Source: Synechococcales cyanobacterium 340R_concoct_173_sub (GTDB lineage: Bacteria > Cyanobacteriota > Cyanobacteriia > Leptolyngbyales > Leptolyngbyaceae). From it: a stretch of DNA of 32,637 nucleotides. Location of the stretch: NCBI GenBank assembly GCA_025354065.1, contig JANXNM010000777.1, forward strand, positions 1 to 32,637, read 5' to 3'. The notes under the pieces were generated by a model. That model ran no database searches. It saw only the letters and a list, made by a program, of their open reading frames with translations, and was not told where the DNA came from. Each line of letters opens with the position of its first letter. The stretch's first letter is position 1. Of this stretch, positions 6,735 through 15,597 are shown one piece after another. A program made the translations under genes and the position numbers.

Positions 6735-8211
6735 CTGGTTCGATCGGGCGGCCCAAGCAGAAGAGCCATCTGTCTTATCTCCTGAAGAAAAAACAATTCC
6801 CGCAGCAACTCCAGCCCCAGAAGAAGCGCTAACCTTTGCTAAAGCGGCCTATGAACGGCTAAAGCAAAAGCAGCAGGTGGCGGCAGCAGAAAAATTGGCT
6901 CTGGAGTCTGTTGCTGAGAAGGCTGTTTCGGATGCGGGTGATGTTAAACCTGTTGAGCTTGAATCTCCCATCGCTACGATCGAGTCGGCCAGTGAATCGA
7001 TCGATGAGTCGGTTTCTGATCCTGAACTAATAACCGAGAATGAAGCCCCAGAAATTCGTCCGCTATGGATGCAAACCCAAGCCGAAACTGAAGCTCGACT
7101 AGAAGAATTTCGATCGACTGCGATCGTCACTGAACCCGAACCCGTCATTGCCAACACTGCAACGAAAACCGTTGAATATATTCTGCCACCAGATTTAATC
7201 TTAGATGATGGATTTTCATGGTCGGCTGAAGTATTGGCTAGCCAAGGTCGTCGGGTCGAAGATATTTCGCTTGAAGAAATTACTTGGCTCAAACGTTTGC
7301 GTCAAGGACTCGATAAAACTCGGCGCAACCTAGTCAACCAACTCAAAGCGATCGTAGGTCAAGGCCCGCTCAATGAAGATGCGGTCGAAGAAATCGAATC
7401 TCTACTGCTTCAAGCTGATGTTGGAGTCGCCGCAACCGACAAAATTATCGCGGGACTCCAAGCTAAACTACGTCAAGAAGTATTGCCCCCGGACCAAGCG
7501 ATCTCCTTCCTGAAGCAACTTCTGCGAGACATGTTAGATGCGCCTTACACTACAGGAGGTTATAAACGCGCCTTTTCTCCTGAAAAAGATAAGCTCAACA
7601 TCTGGATGATGACGGGCGTAAATGGGGCCGGAAAAACGACAACTATTGGAAAAATAACCCACGTCGCCAGTAAATCGGGTTACAAATGCCTAATTGCTGC
7701 TGCTGATACCTTTCGGGCGGCGGCGGTCGAACAAGTGAAAGTTTGGGGTGAGCGGAGTGGGGTGGACGTGATTTCAAACCCAGGTCAAAACACCGATCCG
7801 GCTGCTGTCGTTTTTGATGCCATCAGCGCGGCCCAATCCCGAGGCACTGAACTGCTGCTAATCGATACCGCCGGACGACTTCAGAACAAAAAAAATCTGA
7901 TGGATGAACTGGCCAAAGTTCGACGAATTATCGATAAAAAAGTTGGCGATGATGTCCGAATTGAGACCTTACTGGTTCTAGACTCAACTCTGGGTCAAAA
8001 CGGTTTACAACAGGCAAAAGTCTTTTCTGAAGCTGCACAAATTAGTGGCGTTGTTTTGACTAAACTTGATGGCACGGCAAAAGGTGGAATAGCCTTGGCT
8101 GTCGTTGAGCAGCTAGGTTTGCCTATTCGATTTATCGGTGCTGGTGAAGGGATTGAAGATCTGCGCCCCTTCTCTGGCTACGAATTTGTCGAGGCATTGA
8201 TCAGTGGCTAG
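6724..8211 (+). CDS. ftsY: Signal recognition particle receptor FtsY
   Basis: A 495-residue SRP-receptor GTPase. The first 160 or so residues form an acidic, Glu/Ala/Ser-rich A domain used for membrane association. The N domain follows ('LKRLRQGLDKTRRNLVNQL', about residue 190), then the G domain with G1 'GVNGAGKTTTIGK' (about 298), 'ADTFRAAAVEQ', 'LIDTAGRLQNK' (about 378) and 'TKLDGTAKGG' (about 445). It receives ribosome-SRP complexes at the membrane for co-translational insertion. It overlaps nusB by 11 bases, and the purine-rich run AAGGAG shortly before the ATG can serve as its ribosome site. Every GTPase motif is intact. Confidence 0.96.
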   Translation: MTFNWFDRAAQAEEPSVLSPEEKTIPAATPAPEEALTFAKAAYERLKQKQQVAAAEKLALESVAEKAVSDAGDVKPVELESPIATIESASESIDESVSDPELITENEAPEIRPLWMQTQAETEARLEEFRSTAIVTEPEPVIANTATKTVEYILPPDLILDDGFSWSAEVLASQGRRVEDISLEEITWLKRLRQGLDKTRRNLVNQLKAIVGQGPLNEDAVEEIESLLLQADVGVAATDKIIAGLQAKLRQEVLPPDQAISFLKQLLRDMLDAPYTTGGYKRAFSPEKDKLNIWMMTGVNGAGKTTTIGKITHVASKSGYKCLIAAADTFRAAAVEQVKVWGERSGVDVISNPGQNTDPAAVVFDAISAAQSRGTELLLIDTAGRLQNKKNLMDELAKVRRIIDKKVGDDVRIETLLVLDSTLGQNGLQQAKVFSEAAQISGVVLTKLDGTAKGGIALAVVEQLGLPIRFIGAGEGIEDLRPFSGYEFVEALISG

Positions 8212-8277
8212 TTTCAAATCTCATACATTTTAAATCTCACCTAATAGTTATCTCGTAATCTTAATTGAGACCTACCC

Positions 8278-8640
8278 ATGAATACTGACACTCTATTAGA
8301 ACTATTTCAACAAGGATTCCGGGTTGCGATTGGCACCACCACCACCCTTGCTGACACCCTAAAAAATCCCCAAACGGCCACCCAAACTTGGACTCGTCTA
8401 ACCCAAAATCCTACTGAATTTGCTCAAGAACTATTAGATAAGGGCACGGCCACCGAACAAGAAGCTCGTCAAGTTGTTGATAGTATTTGGCCCCAAAATA
8501 CTCCGCCATCCAGCATCACTATCACTACCACCGCGATCGTCGTTATGCCTGATGTTCAAGCTGAGCTAAAGGACTTAACGATTCAGCTTGCAGCTATCCG
8601 ATCGGAAATTGCTCAACTTCGATCGGATAGCAATAGTTAG
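8278..8640 (+). CDS. Small phasin-like cyanobacterial protein of unknown function
   Basis: A 120-residue protein with an amphipathic helical N-terminal half ('TDTLLELFQQGFRVAIGTT', 'QNPTEFAQELLDKG'), a Pro/Thr-rich linker around residues 75-88, and a C-terminal coiled-coil-like tail ('AELKDLTIQLAAIRSEIAQL'). The layout recalls phasin-like or PHA-granule-associated helical proteins widely annotated in cyanobacteria, but there is no catalytic motif and the resemblance is structural only. The gene lies 66 bases after ftsY on the same strand, without an obvious terminator between, so partial read-through is possible. Coding status is supported by good length, codon usage like its neighbours and an ATG with a fair spacing from upstream DNA. 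Confidence 0.65.
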   Translation: MNTDTLLELFQQGFRVAIGTTTTLADTLKNPQTATQTWTRLTQNPTEFAQELLDKGTATEQEARQVVDSIWPQNTPPSSITITTTAIVVMPDVQAELKDLTIQLAAIRSEIAQLRSDSNS

Positions 8641-8674
8641 GTCAAAAAATCTGAGATTTTAAAACCCCGAGACA

Positions 8675-9049
8675 TTAATATGAAACGGTCCGCTGCCAAA
8701 TGCGTTCTAGGCTTTCTACAAATGCCCGTTGCCGCATAATCTCACGGTGAAGATGTAATGTTCGCAAGCTAATCCCGATTAAAATAGCCCCTGGTAACCC
8801 CAAGTAAATTAGTTTGATCATCATGGTATTCGCTCCATCAAGAGCTTGAAGAGAGTGGGTGGGAGTTGATGATTCCGAAATGACGGGCACAGACGTATTT
8901 GTCGAGACTGTCTGTGTCACCGGACAATCAAGTGATCTACCCTGTTCGATTTTCGGTAAGGAAGAAGGATTAAGAGGCTGGGCGATCGCTGGGACTACGC
9001 CAAAGAACAGCGCACAGATCATCCCAAATTGATTTAAAACGCCATTCAT
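8675..9049 (-). CDS. Small exported protein with one C-terminal membrane segment
   Basis: A 124-residue protein starting MNGVLNQFGM. The start is fixed by GGAGGGG four bases upstream; longer in-frame extensions lack a ribosome site. The N-terminus is a signal peptide ('MICALFFGVVPAIAQP', cleavage likely after AIA or AQ). A Ser/Thr/Pro-rich stretch follows, with one Cys, then a hydrophobic segment ('LIYLGLPGAILIGISL', about residues 80-98) and a basic, probably cytoplasmic tail ('RTLHLHREIMRQRAFVESLE'). This predicts a periplasmic loop tethered to the membrane. I do not recognise a family. It is divergent from the methyltransferase-like gene, and a hairpin lies 39 bases upstream of its start. 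Confidence 0.65.
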   Translation of the reverse strand: MNGVLNQFGMICALFFGVVPAIAQPLNPSSLPKIEQGRSLDCPVTQTVSTNTSVPVISESSTPTHSLQALDGANTMMIKLIYLGLPGAILIGISLRTLHLHREIMRQRAFVESLERIWQRTVSY

Positions 9050-9087
9050 AAAACCCCTCCAAAATGTAAAGTGAAGGTCGGACTCCC

Positions 9088-9117
9088 CTAGATAGTTGCT
9101 TTTGCAAATATATCTAG
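9088..9117. promoter_or_regulatory. Imperfect palindrome in a divergent intergenic region
   Basis: CTAGATA at 9088-9094 is perfectly inverted as TATCTAG at 9111-9117. Inside it TTGC pairs with GCAA around a TTTT loop, with a small unpaired bulge. It sits 39 bases upstream of the exported-protein start on the minus strand and 144 bases upstream of the methyltransferase-like start. It could be an operator or the hairpin of a leader transcript; the sequence alone does not decide. Confidence 0.4.
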
Positions 9118-9260
9118 AACCACTCCTTGATAGTAAAAGATCCATCCCATGTCTTGGCGCGGACTTAATAATTGTTCGCTATCGCATCAGAATTCAAACG
9201 ATCGTAACCGTCGTCTTATCGGTATGCTGTAAGACTTCTTTAACCACTAGGATCTTCCGA

Positions 9261-9986
9261 ATGTTGAATGCGCTCGAATCGAATTTTAGTAATGCCAATC
9301 TTAGCAATACCAGTGACTTGCGCGCTCAGCTCGATTCCATCCACCGATCGTCCCATGATGCCGTTGCAATCCAAGTTTTAGCACCACTCAGCACGAGCTA
9401 TCTACCTTGGAGTACCTCAGCGTTACGCCCCAGTGGTCTGGTCAAAATCTTGAATGAAATTGTGATTAATCGTCGCGATAATATTCTCGAATGTGGCGGT
9501 GGCATCAGCACGCTTTACATTGCACGATTACTTAAACAACAAGGCCACGGTCATTTATATACTCTAGAAGATAATCTTGGTTGGATAGAAGTCCTGCAAA
9601 ATCTATTAAAAGACCAAGGACTGGATGATTACGTAACGCTCATTCCAGCGCCGCTCGTCCCCTGCAATCTAGCGCTAGACGATAATCAGTGGTATGACCT
9701 GACGGCGGCAAACGCGATTCTTAAAGAACCTACAATAGATTTTCTGATTGTTGATGGACCGCCCGCCTATGATGAAAAACGTCGTCGTTCTCGCTATCCT
9801 GCTCTTCCTGAATTAAAGAGTGTGTTAGCCTCGGATTTTGCTATTGTTCTCGACGACATTAATCGATCGGGTGAAGCTGAAATTATTGAAAAATGGTCTG
9901 CTGAATTTGGTCTGGAATTTGAGCAATATTTTTACGATGGTGATATTGCGATCGCTCGATCTCAAGGGGGCTATCACGTCGGCTAA
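9261..9986 (+). CDS. Class I SAM-dependent methyltransferase-like protein
   Basis: A 241-residue protein from the ATG at 9261; an upstream extension of 55 residues reads poorly and is rejected. The segment 'NILECGGGISTLYIARLL' (about residue 72) has the form of the SAM-binding motif I of Rossmann methyltransferases. 'HLYTLEDNLGWIEVLQNLL' about 20 residues on carries the acidic residue at the end of strand 2, and 'PTIDFLIVDGPPA' looks like motif IV. Such proteins fall in the Methyltransf_24 or FkbM-like neighbourhood. The substrate is unknown. No glycosyltransferases or secondary-metabolite genes are adjacent to help. It is followed, tail to tail, by the DUF697 GTPase. Confidence 0.68.
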   Translation: MLNALESNFSNANLSNTSDLRAQLDSIHRSSHDAVAIQVLAPLSTSYLPWSTSALRPSGLVKILNEIVINRRDNILECGGGISTLYIARLLKQQGHGHLYTLEDNLGWIEVLQNLLKDQGLDDYVTLIPAPLVPCNLALDDNQWYDLTAANAILKEPTIDFLIVDGPPAYDEKRRRSRYPALPELKSVLASDFAIVLDDINRSGEAEIIEKWSAEFGLEFEQYFYDGDIAIARSQGGYHVG

Positions 9987-10025
9987 CAGGGCTAACTTGT
10001 TATTTAGCAATTTACTTTAGACAAT

Positions 10026-11468
10026 TTATTTAGACGGTGATGGGGGTCTGAGTCGCCCCCGTAATTCTTCTTTAATCCTCGCCAAAATAGATTCTTCATC
10101 CAGCGAATCTAAAATGCGCGATACCACTGCTTTGGGTCCCGCATCACCCCAGGTTGCCCCATTTGCAAAATAGGCTTTTGCCACTTGACCAATGCCGTAG
10201 GTCGAGACTCCGGCCACCCCAGCTTGAGTGATGGCAACCGATACATATGGCGCTAAGGATAGTCCACCCGTCACAGGGGCGCTCGCTCCCAATAAGCTTT
10301 TTAAGGTTCCAAGTCCTAGCGTCGCCAGAAGTTCGCTGGCCGTAATGCCCCCCATGGCGATCGCAATATTCTTCAACAAGTTTACCGCGCCTTTTTCCGT
10401 CATCGCAATGCCATACAGCTTCGATAATGTCAAAATCACCGCGACATCCACAGCCGCACTACTAATCACATCCAGCACCGTTATGGGATTAAGTGCGACA
10501 GCTAAGGCTTTTGTGATCACGCCATTCCAAATCACCCGATCGGCCCCACGATCGCGAATTTTAAGTTTCCGCTGCACAATCTGTTCATTCACCTCATTGG
10601 CATAGAGCATCGAATTCAGCGCCACTAATGCTTTACCCTCACGATCTAGAACTTCTAAAATCTTCAGCTTCACCGCATCAATCTGGGGCAATCCTGGCTC
10701 CATGACAATCTTCAAACGCCCATCGCTTTGGCGGGTGGCCACTGGAACTAAGGGAGAGGCTGAAGCCATGACAATCTCATCCGCTGAGAGCAATGTTTTA
10801 ACCCGATCGTCTCGAATTTTTTCATAAATGCTTTGACGATCGGTATCAGGATATTGATCAATTTTGTTAAAAACTAAAATCATCGGCTTGCCCACCTCTC
10901 GTAGTGCCGACAATGCCCGATGCTCCACCTGAGTCATGTCACCCGACACCACAAATAATAAAAGATCCGATCGGGCTGCAATTAATTGAGCCAGTGCTGC
11001 GCGATTGTCGCCTTCGATTTCATCAATTCCGGGCGTATCGATCAGCTGAATGTGAGCGAATGAATCCAGGGTCACAAGGCGATCCCAGTCCGCTAATTGT
11101 TCGGTTTGAGTCACACCATGAATCGCTCCGGTTTGAAACGCATCCCGCCCTAGCAGCGCATTTAACAACGAAGATTTTCCGCGACCTACCATACCAAATG
11201 CTGCGATATGAATCACTGATTGATCCAACTTGTCGAGCATAGCTGTCAAACCCGCGATCGAATGCTCTAAGCCACTACGCTCTAAGTCCGTCAAATCTAC
11301 TCGCTGTACAAGGTCTTGAAGTGCAACCTTTGCTTGTCGATAGTTAAGTTCAGCCTGAATATCAGAAAACTCTACAAGAGCTGCATCCTGAGGGCGATCG
11401 TCCCCGACAGACTCGTTCCTGACAGATTGTTTATTATTATTGTTTGAATGTGGAGTTGGAAAAACCAT
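10026..11468 (-). CDS. Era/Der-like GTPase with DUF697 domain
   Basis: A 480-residue protein. After an Asn-rich, low-complexity N-terminus (about 35 residues) and a helical lead-in comes a TRAFAC-class G domain: Walker A 'GMVGRGKSSLLN' (about residues 97-108), a G2 Thr region 'HGVTQTEQ', G3 'DTPGIDE' and G4 'NKID'. The C-terminal half has several hydrophobic, Gly/Ala-rich helices ('ITVLDVISSAAVDVAVIL', 'GITASELLATLGLG') that match DUF697, a membrane-associating domain also found in YcjF-like proteins. It is conserved across cyanobacteria, with no established role. The nearest start is an ATG preceded by an AT-rich region; there is no good ribosome site. Convergent with the methyltransferase-like gene. 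Confidence 0.8.
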   Translation of the reverse strand: MVFPTPHSNNNNKQSVRNESVGDDRPQDAALVEFSDIQAELNYRQAKVALQDLVQRVDLTDLERSGLEHSIAGLTAMLDKLDQSVIHIAAFGMVGRGKSSLLNALLGRDAFQTGAIHGVTQTEQLADWDRLVTLDSFAHIQLIDTPGIDEIEGDNRAALAQLIAARSDLLLFVVSGDMTQVEHRALSALREVGKPMILVFNKIDQYPDTDRQSIYEKIRDDRVKTLLSADEIVMASASPLVPVATRQSDGRLKIVMEPGLPQIDAVKLKILEVLDREGKALVALNSMLYANEVNEQIVQRKLKIRDRGADRVIWNGVITKALAVALNPITVLDVISSAAVDVAVILTLSKLYGIAMTEKGAVNLLKNIAIAMGGITASELLATLGLGTLKSLLGASAPVTGGLSLAPYVSVAITQAGVAGVSTYGIGQVAKAYFANGATWGDAGPKAVVSRILDSLDEESILARIKEELRGRLRPPSPSK

Positions 11469-11529
11469 GAAACTAGTATAACGAACCGCAAGAGTTACAG
11501 GCGATGTTTCGACAGACTATGCCGGAGGA

Positions 11530-12831
11530 CTAGGCCAAAGAATTTACCAACGCCAAATTCAATTTGCCAAAATTAGTACTGAGGGCAATATTAAGATGCT
11601 CCATTGCCATAACCAGCCATTGCACTGAACCTTGAGTGTGGCATTCGTAGTGATTAAACAAAATCGAAAGGCGTTTCTCTAGGTAGGGCTTCACTTTGCG
11701 ACAAATCAGGACTAGTTTGAGCAGTAAGCTAGTGGTTCCGATCGGACCAAGATTCGAGAGTAAATCAACAAAAACAAAATGCTTCGGTTGAGTTGGGCTT
11801 TGGACAATCAAGAAATTCAAAAGCTGACTACAGGTCCGCAGCAGTAAAAATTCATTGAATTCTGTCCCATCATTGTCTGGCAATATTTTCCGCAACGTCT
11901 GATGTAACTGGTTATTAAATTGACAGCGGCCATATTCCGGTTCCACAGCGTCAATCAAGTATTCGTATAAATCACCTTTAAACGCCTTAAAGTTCTTCTG
12001 CTGATATTGGCTATGAATCATAAAGCGTTCAGCCAGGTCTCGGTGGGTGCAACCGTCACTTACCTTGCCTGCAAATTGCTTTAAAGCTTTGTTTAAATCT
12101 AAATCAGGTAACAGCGTCGGGTTGGCCACCGGATGCAGCGCCCGATCGCCCCGTTGGTGAGTAACAGACGATCGACGGACTTGATACGTGACAAACTGGG
12201 ATAGGTTTAGTTCATAATTGTGCTGCATTTTTTCTTGCAGTGATCGGACAGATTTTTGATCCTCGGTGTTGCTGCCATCGCTGACGAGACAGTGAGGATA
12301 TAAATAGGGATAGCGACGAATTAAGGTTCGTAGAGGTTGCTGATTTTCCAGCGTTGTTTCGTTTTGCTCTAAAACACAAGATAATCGTTGTAAGGATTGA
12401 AACTGATCCGTCTCTCGAAACTGCTGTGTCAAATCGCGTAATCGTCGATTAGCCTTACTACGGGTGAAGTCTATGCGCGTAGTGGGCGCGGATTCTAGAA
12501 TTGAGATGAGTTGTGGTACCGCTGATTGGGAGTTGGGACGGCTCTGCCAGCGGTTGGTGATAATGTGGATGCAGCGGTTAAGGACAAATTGAAAATCTTG
12601 AAACGCAGAATCTGAAAGCACCAAACGATCGAGACTGAGCAAAACCTCGCGATCGTCATAACTGGATCCTTCAATCAACAACGCCCGAACGCGAGCAAGG
12701 ATTTTATCTGAGCTTTCAGACTGGATTGCCGTCAATAGATGATCATAAATTTTCTGTTCTTCAGAGCCAACTAAACGCGTGTAATGCGAAGTGGGTGGCT
12801 GACTTAAAGATGGTTTATCCTGACTATCCAT
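11530..12831 (-). CDS. Large cyanobacterial protein of unknown function
   Basis: A protein of 433 residues from MDSQDKPS, or 437 if the ATG four codons earlier is used. I do not recognise a family. It is soluble in character and mainly helical by composition, rich in Gln, Arg and Leu, with no signal peptide, membrane segment or nucleotide-binding motif. Two conserved-looking blocks stand out: 'CIHIITNRWQSRPNSQSAV' near residue 90, and the segment from 'FKGDLYEYLIDAVEPEYGRC' (about 290) to 'FNEFLLLRTCSQLLNFLIVQ' (about 330). The C-terminal third has several hydrophobic helices typical of a helical-repeat or scaffold protein. The length and continuous open frame make it a certain gene. It lies 61 bases upstream of the DUF697 GTPase on the same strand and may be co-transcribed. 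Confidence 0.75.
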   Translation of the reverse strand: MDSQDKPSLSQPPTSHYTRLVGSEEQKIYDHLLTAIQSESSDKILARVRALLIEGSSYDDREVLLSLDRLVLSDSAFQDFQFVLNRCIHIITNRWQSRPNSQSAVPQLISILESAPTTRIDFTRSKANRRLRDLTQQFRETDQFQSLQRLSCVLEQNETTLENQQPLRTLIRRYPYLYPHCLVSDGSNTEDQKSVRSLQEKMQHNYELNLSQFVTYQVRRSSVTHQRGDRALHPVANPTLLPDLDLNKALKQFAGKVSDGCTHRDLAERFMIHSQYQQKNFKAFKGDLYEYLIDAVEPEYGRCQFNNQLHQTLRKILPDNDGTEFNEFLLLRTCSQLLNFLIVQSPTQPKHFVFVDLLSNLGPIGTTSLLLKLVLICRKVKPYLEKRLSILFNHYECHTQGSVQWLVMAMEHLNIALSTNFGKLNLALVNSLA

Positions 12832-12843
12832 GTGGCATCTCAT

Positions 12844-13184
12844 AATTTCTAGTAAAAAATCCCCGACTCGATCCGATGCAGTACAACCATGCTACTGAAA
12901 ATCTACTAAGCCCCCTATCAATTTTCATAGACTTCACTCAATCTAAACAGGTTTGTGTAATTTCAGATAGGAGCCAGTTTTTAAACTGGCCTATCATCGG
13001 AGAAAAATCAATTGGTTCGTCTTCCTCCTGTTGAGTTAGATTGTTCAGCCCTTCATATCAGCTATTACACTGAAGTTTGGCAGATTATGCAAAATTGGAA
13101 GGTTAACTAAAACACTATTTTCTAGTATGAACTCTAATACTTAAAACTTTGCACGGGATCCGGAAAGAGACGGATTTTAGAACA
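12844..13184. other. 341-base gap between the unknown 433-residue gene and the spoT-like gene
   Basis: No gene is supported here. It holds the promoter region for the unknown minus-strand gene, a strong hairpin at 12966-12995 and otherwise AT-rich sequence. A 33-codon frame on the + strand (from a TTG near 13011) is open but has no supporting evidence. Confidence 0.6.
12966..12995. repeat. Strong intergenic hairpin
   Basis: GATAGG at 12966-12971, an AG bulge and CCAGTTT are inverted as AAACTGG and CCTATC around a TT turn, giving about 13 base pairs. It lies about 190 bases beyond the stop of the spoT-like gene and 135 bases before the next minus-strand gene. There is no T run on either side, so it is not a standard intrinsic terminator. 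It may slow or protect read-through RNA, or be a repeat unit. Confidence 0.5.
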
Positions 13185-15443
13185 TTATTCAGCCATTTCT
13201 AGGACTTCAACTTGCGCGATTCTGCGTAGATTTAACACATCGCTCATTTTACGAATCTGGGTAAAAGTTCGCTCCAATTGAGTGTGATCACAGATGTCGA
13301 TGCCAAGGTCGATGACCGCTGTTTGGTCAGGGTAAGTCTTAACTTGAGCATTTCGGACGTTGATATTGTCGTCCGTCAGACGGGACAATAAGTCTTTCAA
13401 TACGCCAACCCGATCGATTACTTCAACTTGAACCTCGACTGGATAGGTGGTGGGCCGATCGCGATCGGCAATAGGATTCCAACTTACAGGGACAAGCCTC
13501 GCACATTCAACTTTATCGAGATTTGGGCAACCATGGCGATGGATGCTGATGCCATTGCCTCGCGTAACAATGCCTGTAATTGACTCTCCTGGCAGCGGAT
13601 TACAACACTTGGCTGTGTGATGCAGCATCCCCTCAATTCCTGCAATGGGAGACTTGGGTGAGGCAACAGCGGGAGCGCTGCGAGGATTAAACGTAATTGG
13701 ATCGGGTTCTAGGATAGCAGGCTGAGCTGACTTAACGGCATCCCGAATCCGATTGATGGTGTGGTTGACGGTCATTTCGCCGTAACCGATCGCCGCTAAC
13801 AAGTCATCCACAGTACTATAGTTGCTGCGTTCAGCAACCGATTGCATGGGCGGCGACTTGAGCATGGCTTCAAAGCCCGGTTTCCCCATCGCTTTTTCTA
13901 GCATTTCACGACCACGGGCCAAATTCTCGTCTCGATGCGATCGTTTATACCACTGCCGAATTTTATTGCGCGCACCGGGGGTGACGACAAAATTAATCCA
14001 GTCTAGATTGGGATGAGAATTTTTCTGGGTGAGAATTTTAACAATGTCACCACTTTTTAAGGCCGTATCCAGCGTCACCATCCGACCATTCACATGGGCA
14101 CCTGCACAATGGTTGCCAACTTCGCTATGAATCCGGTAAGCAAAGTCAACTGGGGTAGCGCCGATAGAGAGCGGCACAACTTCACCTTGGGGAGTAAAGG
14201 CAAAGATTTCGTTCTCAAACAGGTCATTCTTAATCGTATCGAGATATTCCTGTGCGTCTTTAAAGTCCGTTTGCCAATCGACCAATTGACGAAGCCAAGT
14301 GAATTTCTCTTCATTGCTAGAGGCTGGAACTGGATTAGATCCGCCGGATTCTTTATACATCCAGTGGGCGGCGATGCCATAATCGGCAATATGGTGCATT
14401 TCTAAGGTGCGAATCTGCACTTCTAGAGGCTGACCGCCTAACCCAATGACCCCGGTATGGAGGGATTGATAGCGATTGGCTTTTGGTAGGCCAATGTAGT
14501 CCTTAAAACGTCCCGGAATAGGCCGGAACATGTCGTGGACGACAGCTAACGATCGGTAGCAATCGTCCTTGGATTCTACGATGATGCGAATGGCAGAGAT
14601 GTCGTAAATCTGTTCATATTCTTTGTGTTGCTCGTACATTTTTTGATGGATGCCATACAAATGCTTGGGCCGACCCTTGATTTCAATCGTCTTAATGCCC
14701 AATTCTGCTAAGCGTGGCCTTAGTAGTTCGGTCACTTCTGTAAGCTGAGATTCCCGATCGCCCCGTCGTTCCGCCACCCGAGTTTTGATTTGGCTGTAAG
14801 ACTCAGCTTCTAAGTATTTGAAGGCCAAATCTTCTAGTTCCCATTTCATGCTACCAATGCCAAGACGATTGGCCAGTGGGGCAAAAATTTCGCGGGTTTC
14901 ACGGGAGATACGCTTTTGCTTTTCAGGCGCGAGATGCTCTAGAGTCCGCATGTTGTGGAGCCGATCGGCTAGCTTCACCACAATTACCCGAATATCCTTG
15001 GCCATTGCCAAAAACATCCGCCGAAAATTTTCAGCCTGCTGTTCAGTTTTGCTAGAGAATTTAAACTTAGATAACTTGGTGACCCCTTCTACCAAGGTCC
15101 GAACTTCTGTCCCAAAGCGCTCTTCAATTTCATCAAGAGTCACAGGTGTGTCTTCTACCACGTCATGCAAGAATCCCGCTGCGATCACTGCACTACTTCC
15201 ACCCAGATCTCTCAAAATCCCGGCAACGGCTACTGGATGAGCAATATAGGGTTCTCCAGACGCACGAACCTGTCCTTCATGAAGGCTATTGGCAAAGTCA
15301 AAGGCTCGACAAATTAGGCTGTTGGCTTTAGATGGATCTTCCTTAGCCTCAACATAGGCCGAAGATCTATCAATCATGCAGCTTCCAAGCCAATCAGGGA
15401 GGTCAAGCGTTGGAGTTGGGAGTGGACGGATGGGGAGATTCAT
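13185..15443 (-). CDS. spoT: Bifunctional (p)ppGpp synthetase/hydrolase, RelA/SpoT family
   Basis: A 752-residue long RelA/SpoT homologue. The N-terminal hydrolase domain keeps the HD-type metal site ('GEPYIAHPVAVAGIL', then H93-D94 and E97-D98 in 'FLHDVVEDTPV'). The synthetase domain has 'DISAIRIIV', 'PGRFKDYIGLPKANRYQSLH' and 'EVQIRTLEMH'. A TGS domain ('FAFTPQGEVVPLSIGATPVD', about residue 410), a zinc-finger-like region with 'CCNPLPGE' and a C-terminal ACT domain ('DRVGVLKDLLSRLTDDNINV') complete the family plan. Both catalytic sites look intact, as expected for the single bifunctional enzyme usual in cyanobacteria. It sets (p)ppGpp levels under nutrient or light stress. The start is an ATG facing a 154-base divergent promoter region. 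Confidence 0.95.
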   Translation of the reverse strand: MNLPIRPLPTPTLDLPDWLGSCMIDRSSAYVEAKEDPSKANSLICRAFDFANSLHEGQVRASGEPYIAHPVAVAGILRDLGGSSAVIAAGFLHDVVEDTPVTLDEIEERFGTEVRTLVEGVTKLSKFKFSSKTEQQAENFRRMFLAMAKDIRVIVVKLADRLHNMRTLEHLAPEKQKRISRETREIFAPLANRLGIGSMKWELEDLAFKYLEAESYSQIKTRVAERRGDRESQLTEVTELLRPRLAELGIKTIEIKGRPKHLYGIHQKMYEQHKEYEQIYDISAIRIIVESKDDCYRSLAVVHDMFRPIPGRFKDYIGLPKANRYQSLHTGVIGLGGQPLEVQIRTLEMHHIADYGIAAHWMYKESGGSNPVPASSNEEKFTWLRQLVDWQTDFKDAQEYLDTIKNDLFENEIFAFTPQGEVVPLSIGATPVDFAYRIHSEVGNHCAGAHVNGRMVTLDTALKSGDIVKILTQKNSHPNLDWINFVVTPGARNKIRQWYKRSHRDENLARGREMLEKAMGKPGFEAMLKSPPMQSVAERSNYSTVDDLLAAIGYGEMTVNHTINRIRDAVKSAQPAILEPDPITFNPRSAPAVASPKSPIAGIEGMLHHTAKCCNPLPGESITGIVTRGNGISIHRHGCPNLDKVECARLVPVSWNPIADRDRPTTYPVEVQVEVIDRVGVLKDLLSRLTDDNINVRNAQVKTYPDQTAVIDLGIDICDHTQLERTFTQIRKMSDVLNLRRIAQVEVLEMAE

Positions 15444-15597
15444 AAGTCACTTCACGCGGCGAGATGGCGGATAACAAAGCCCTGTCTCAAAATCACTTGA
15501 CTGGCTTAAGATCATTATTTAAACTCAAATTTTAGTTCAGATACTATAAAGAAATTCAGTCAATGTATCAAAAGTATCTTGTCTATAGCAAGGAACT

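Noticed and set aside
9096..9260. 55-residue N-terminal extension of the methyltransferase-like gene
   Set aside because: It runs through the divergent promoter region and the palindrome, and has no ribosome site; composition is unlike the rest of the protein.
13011..13110. A 33-codon open frame on the + strand starting at TTG with GGAG upstream
   Set aside because: Too short, rare start, no recognisable sequence, and it lies in the promoter-side gap of a minus-strand gene. Nothing but openness supports it.
13822..15331. Several open frames of 60-140 codons on the + strand opposite the spoT-like gene
   Set aside because: They are antisense shadows of a conserved, intact coding sequence and show no protein-like motifs.
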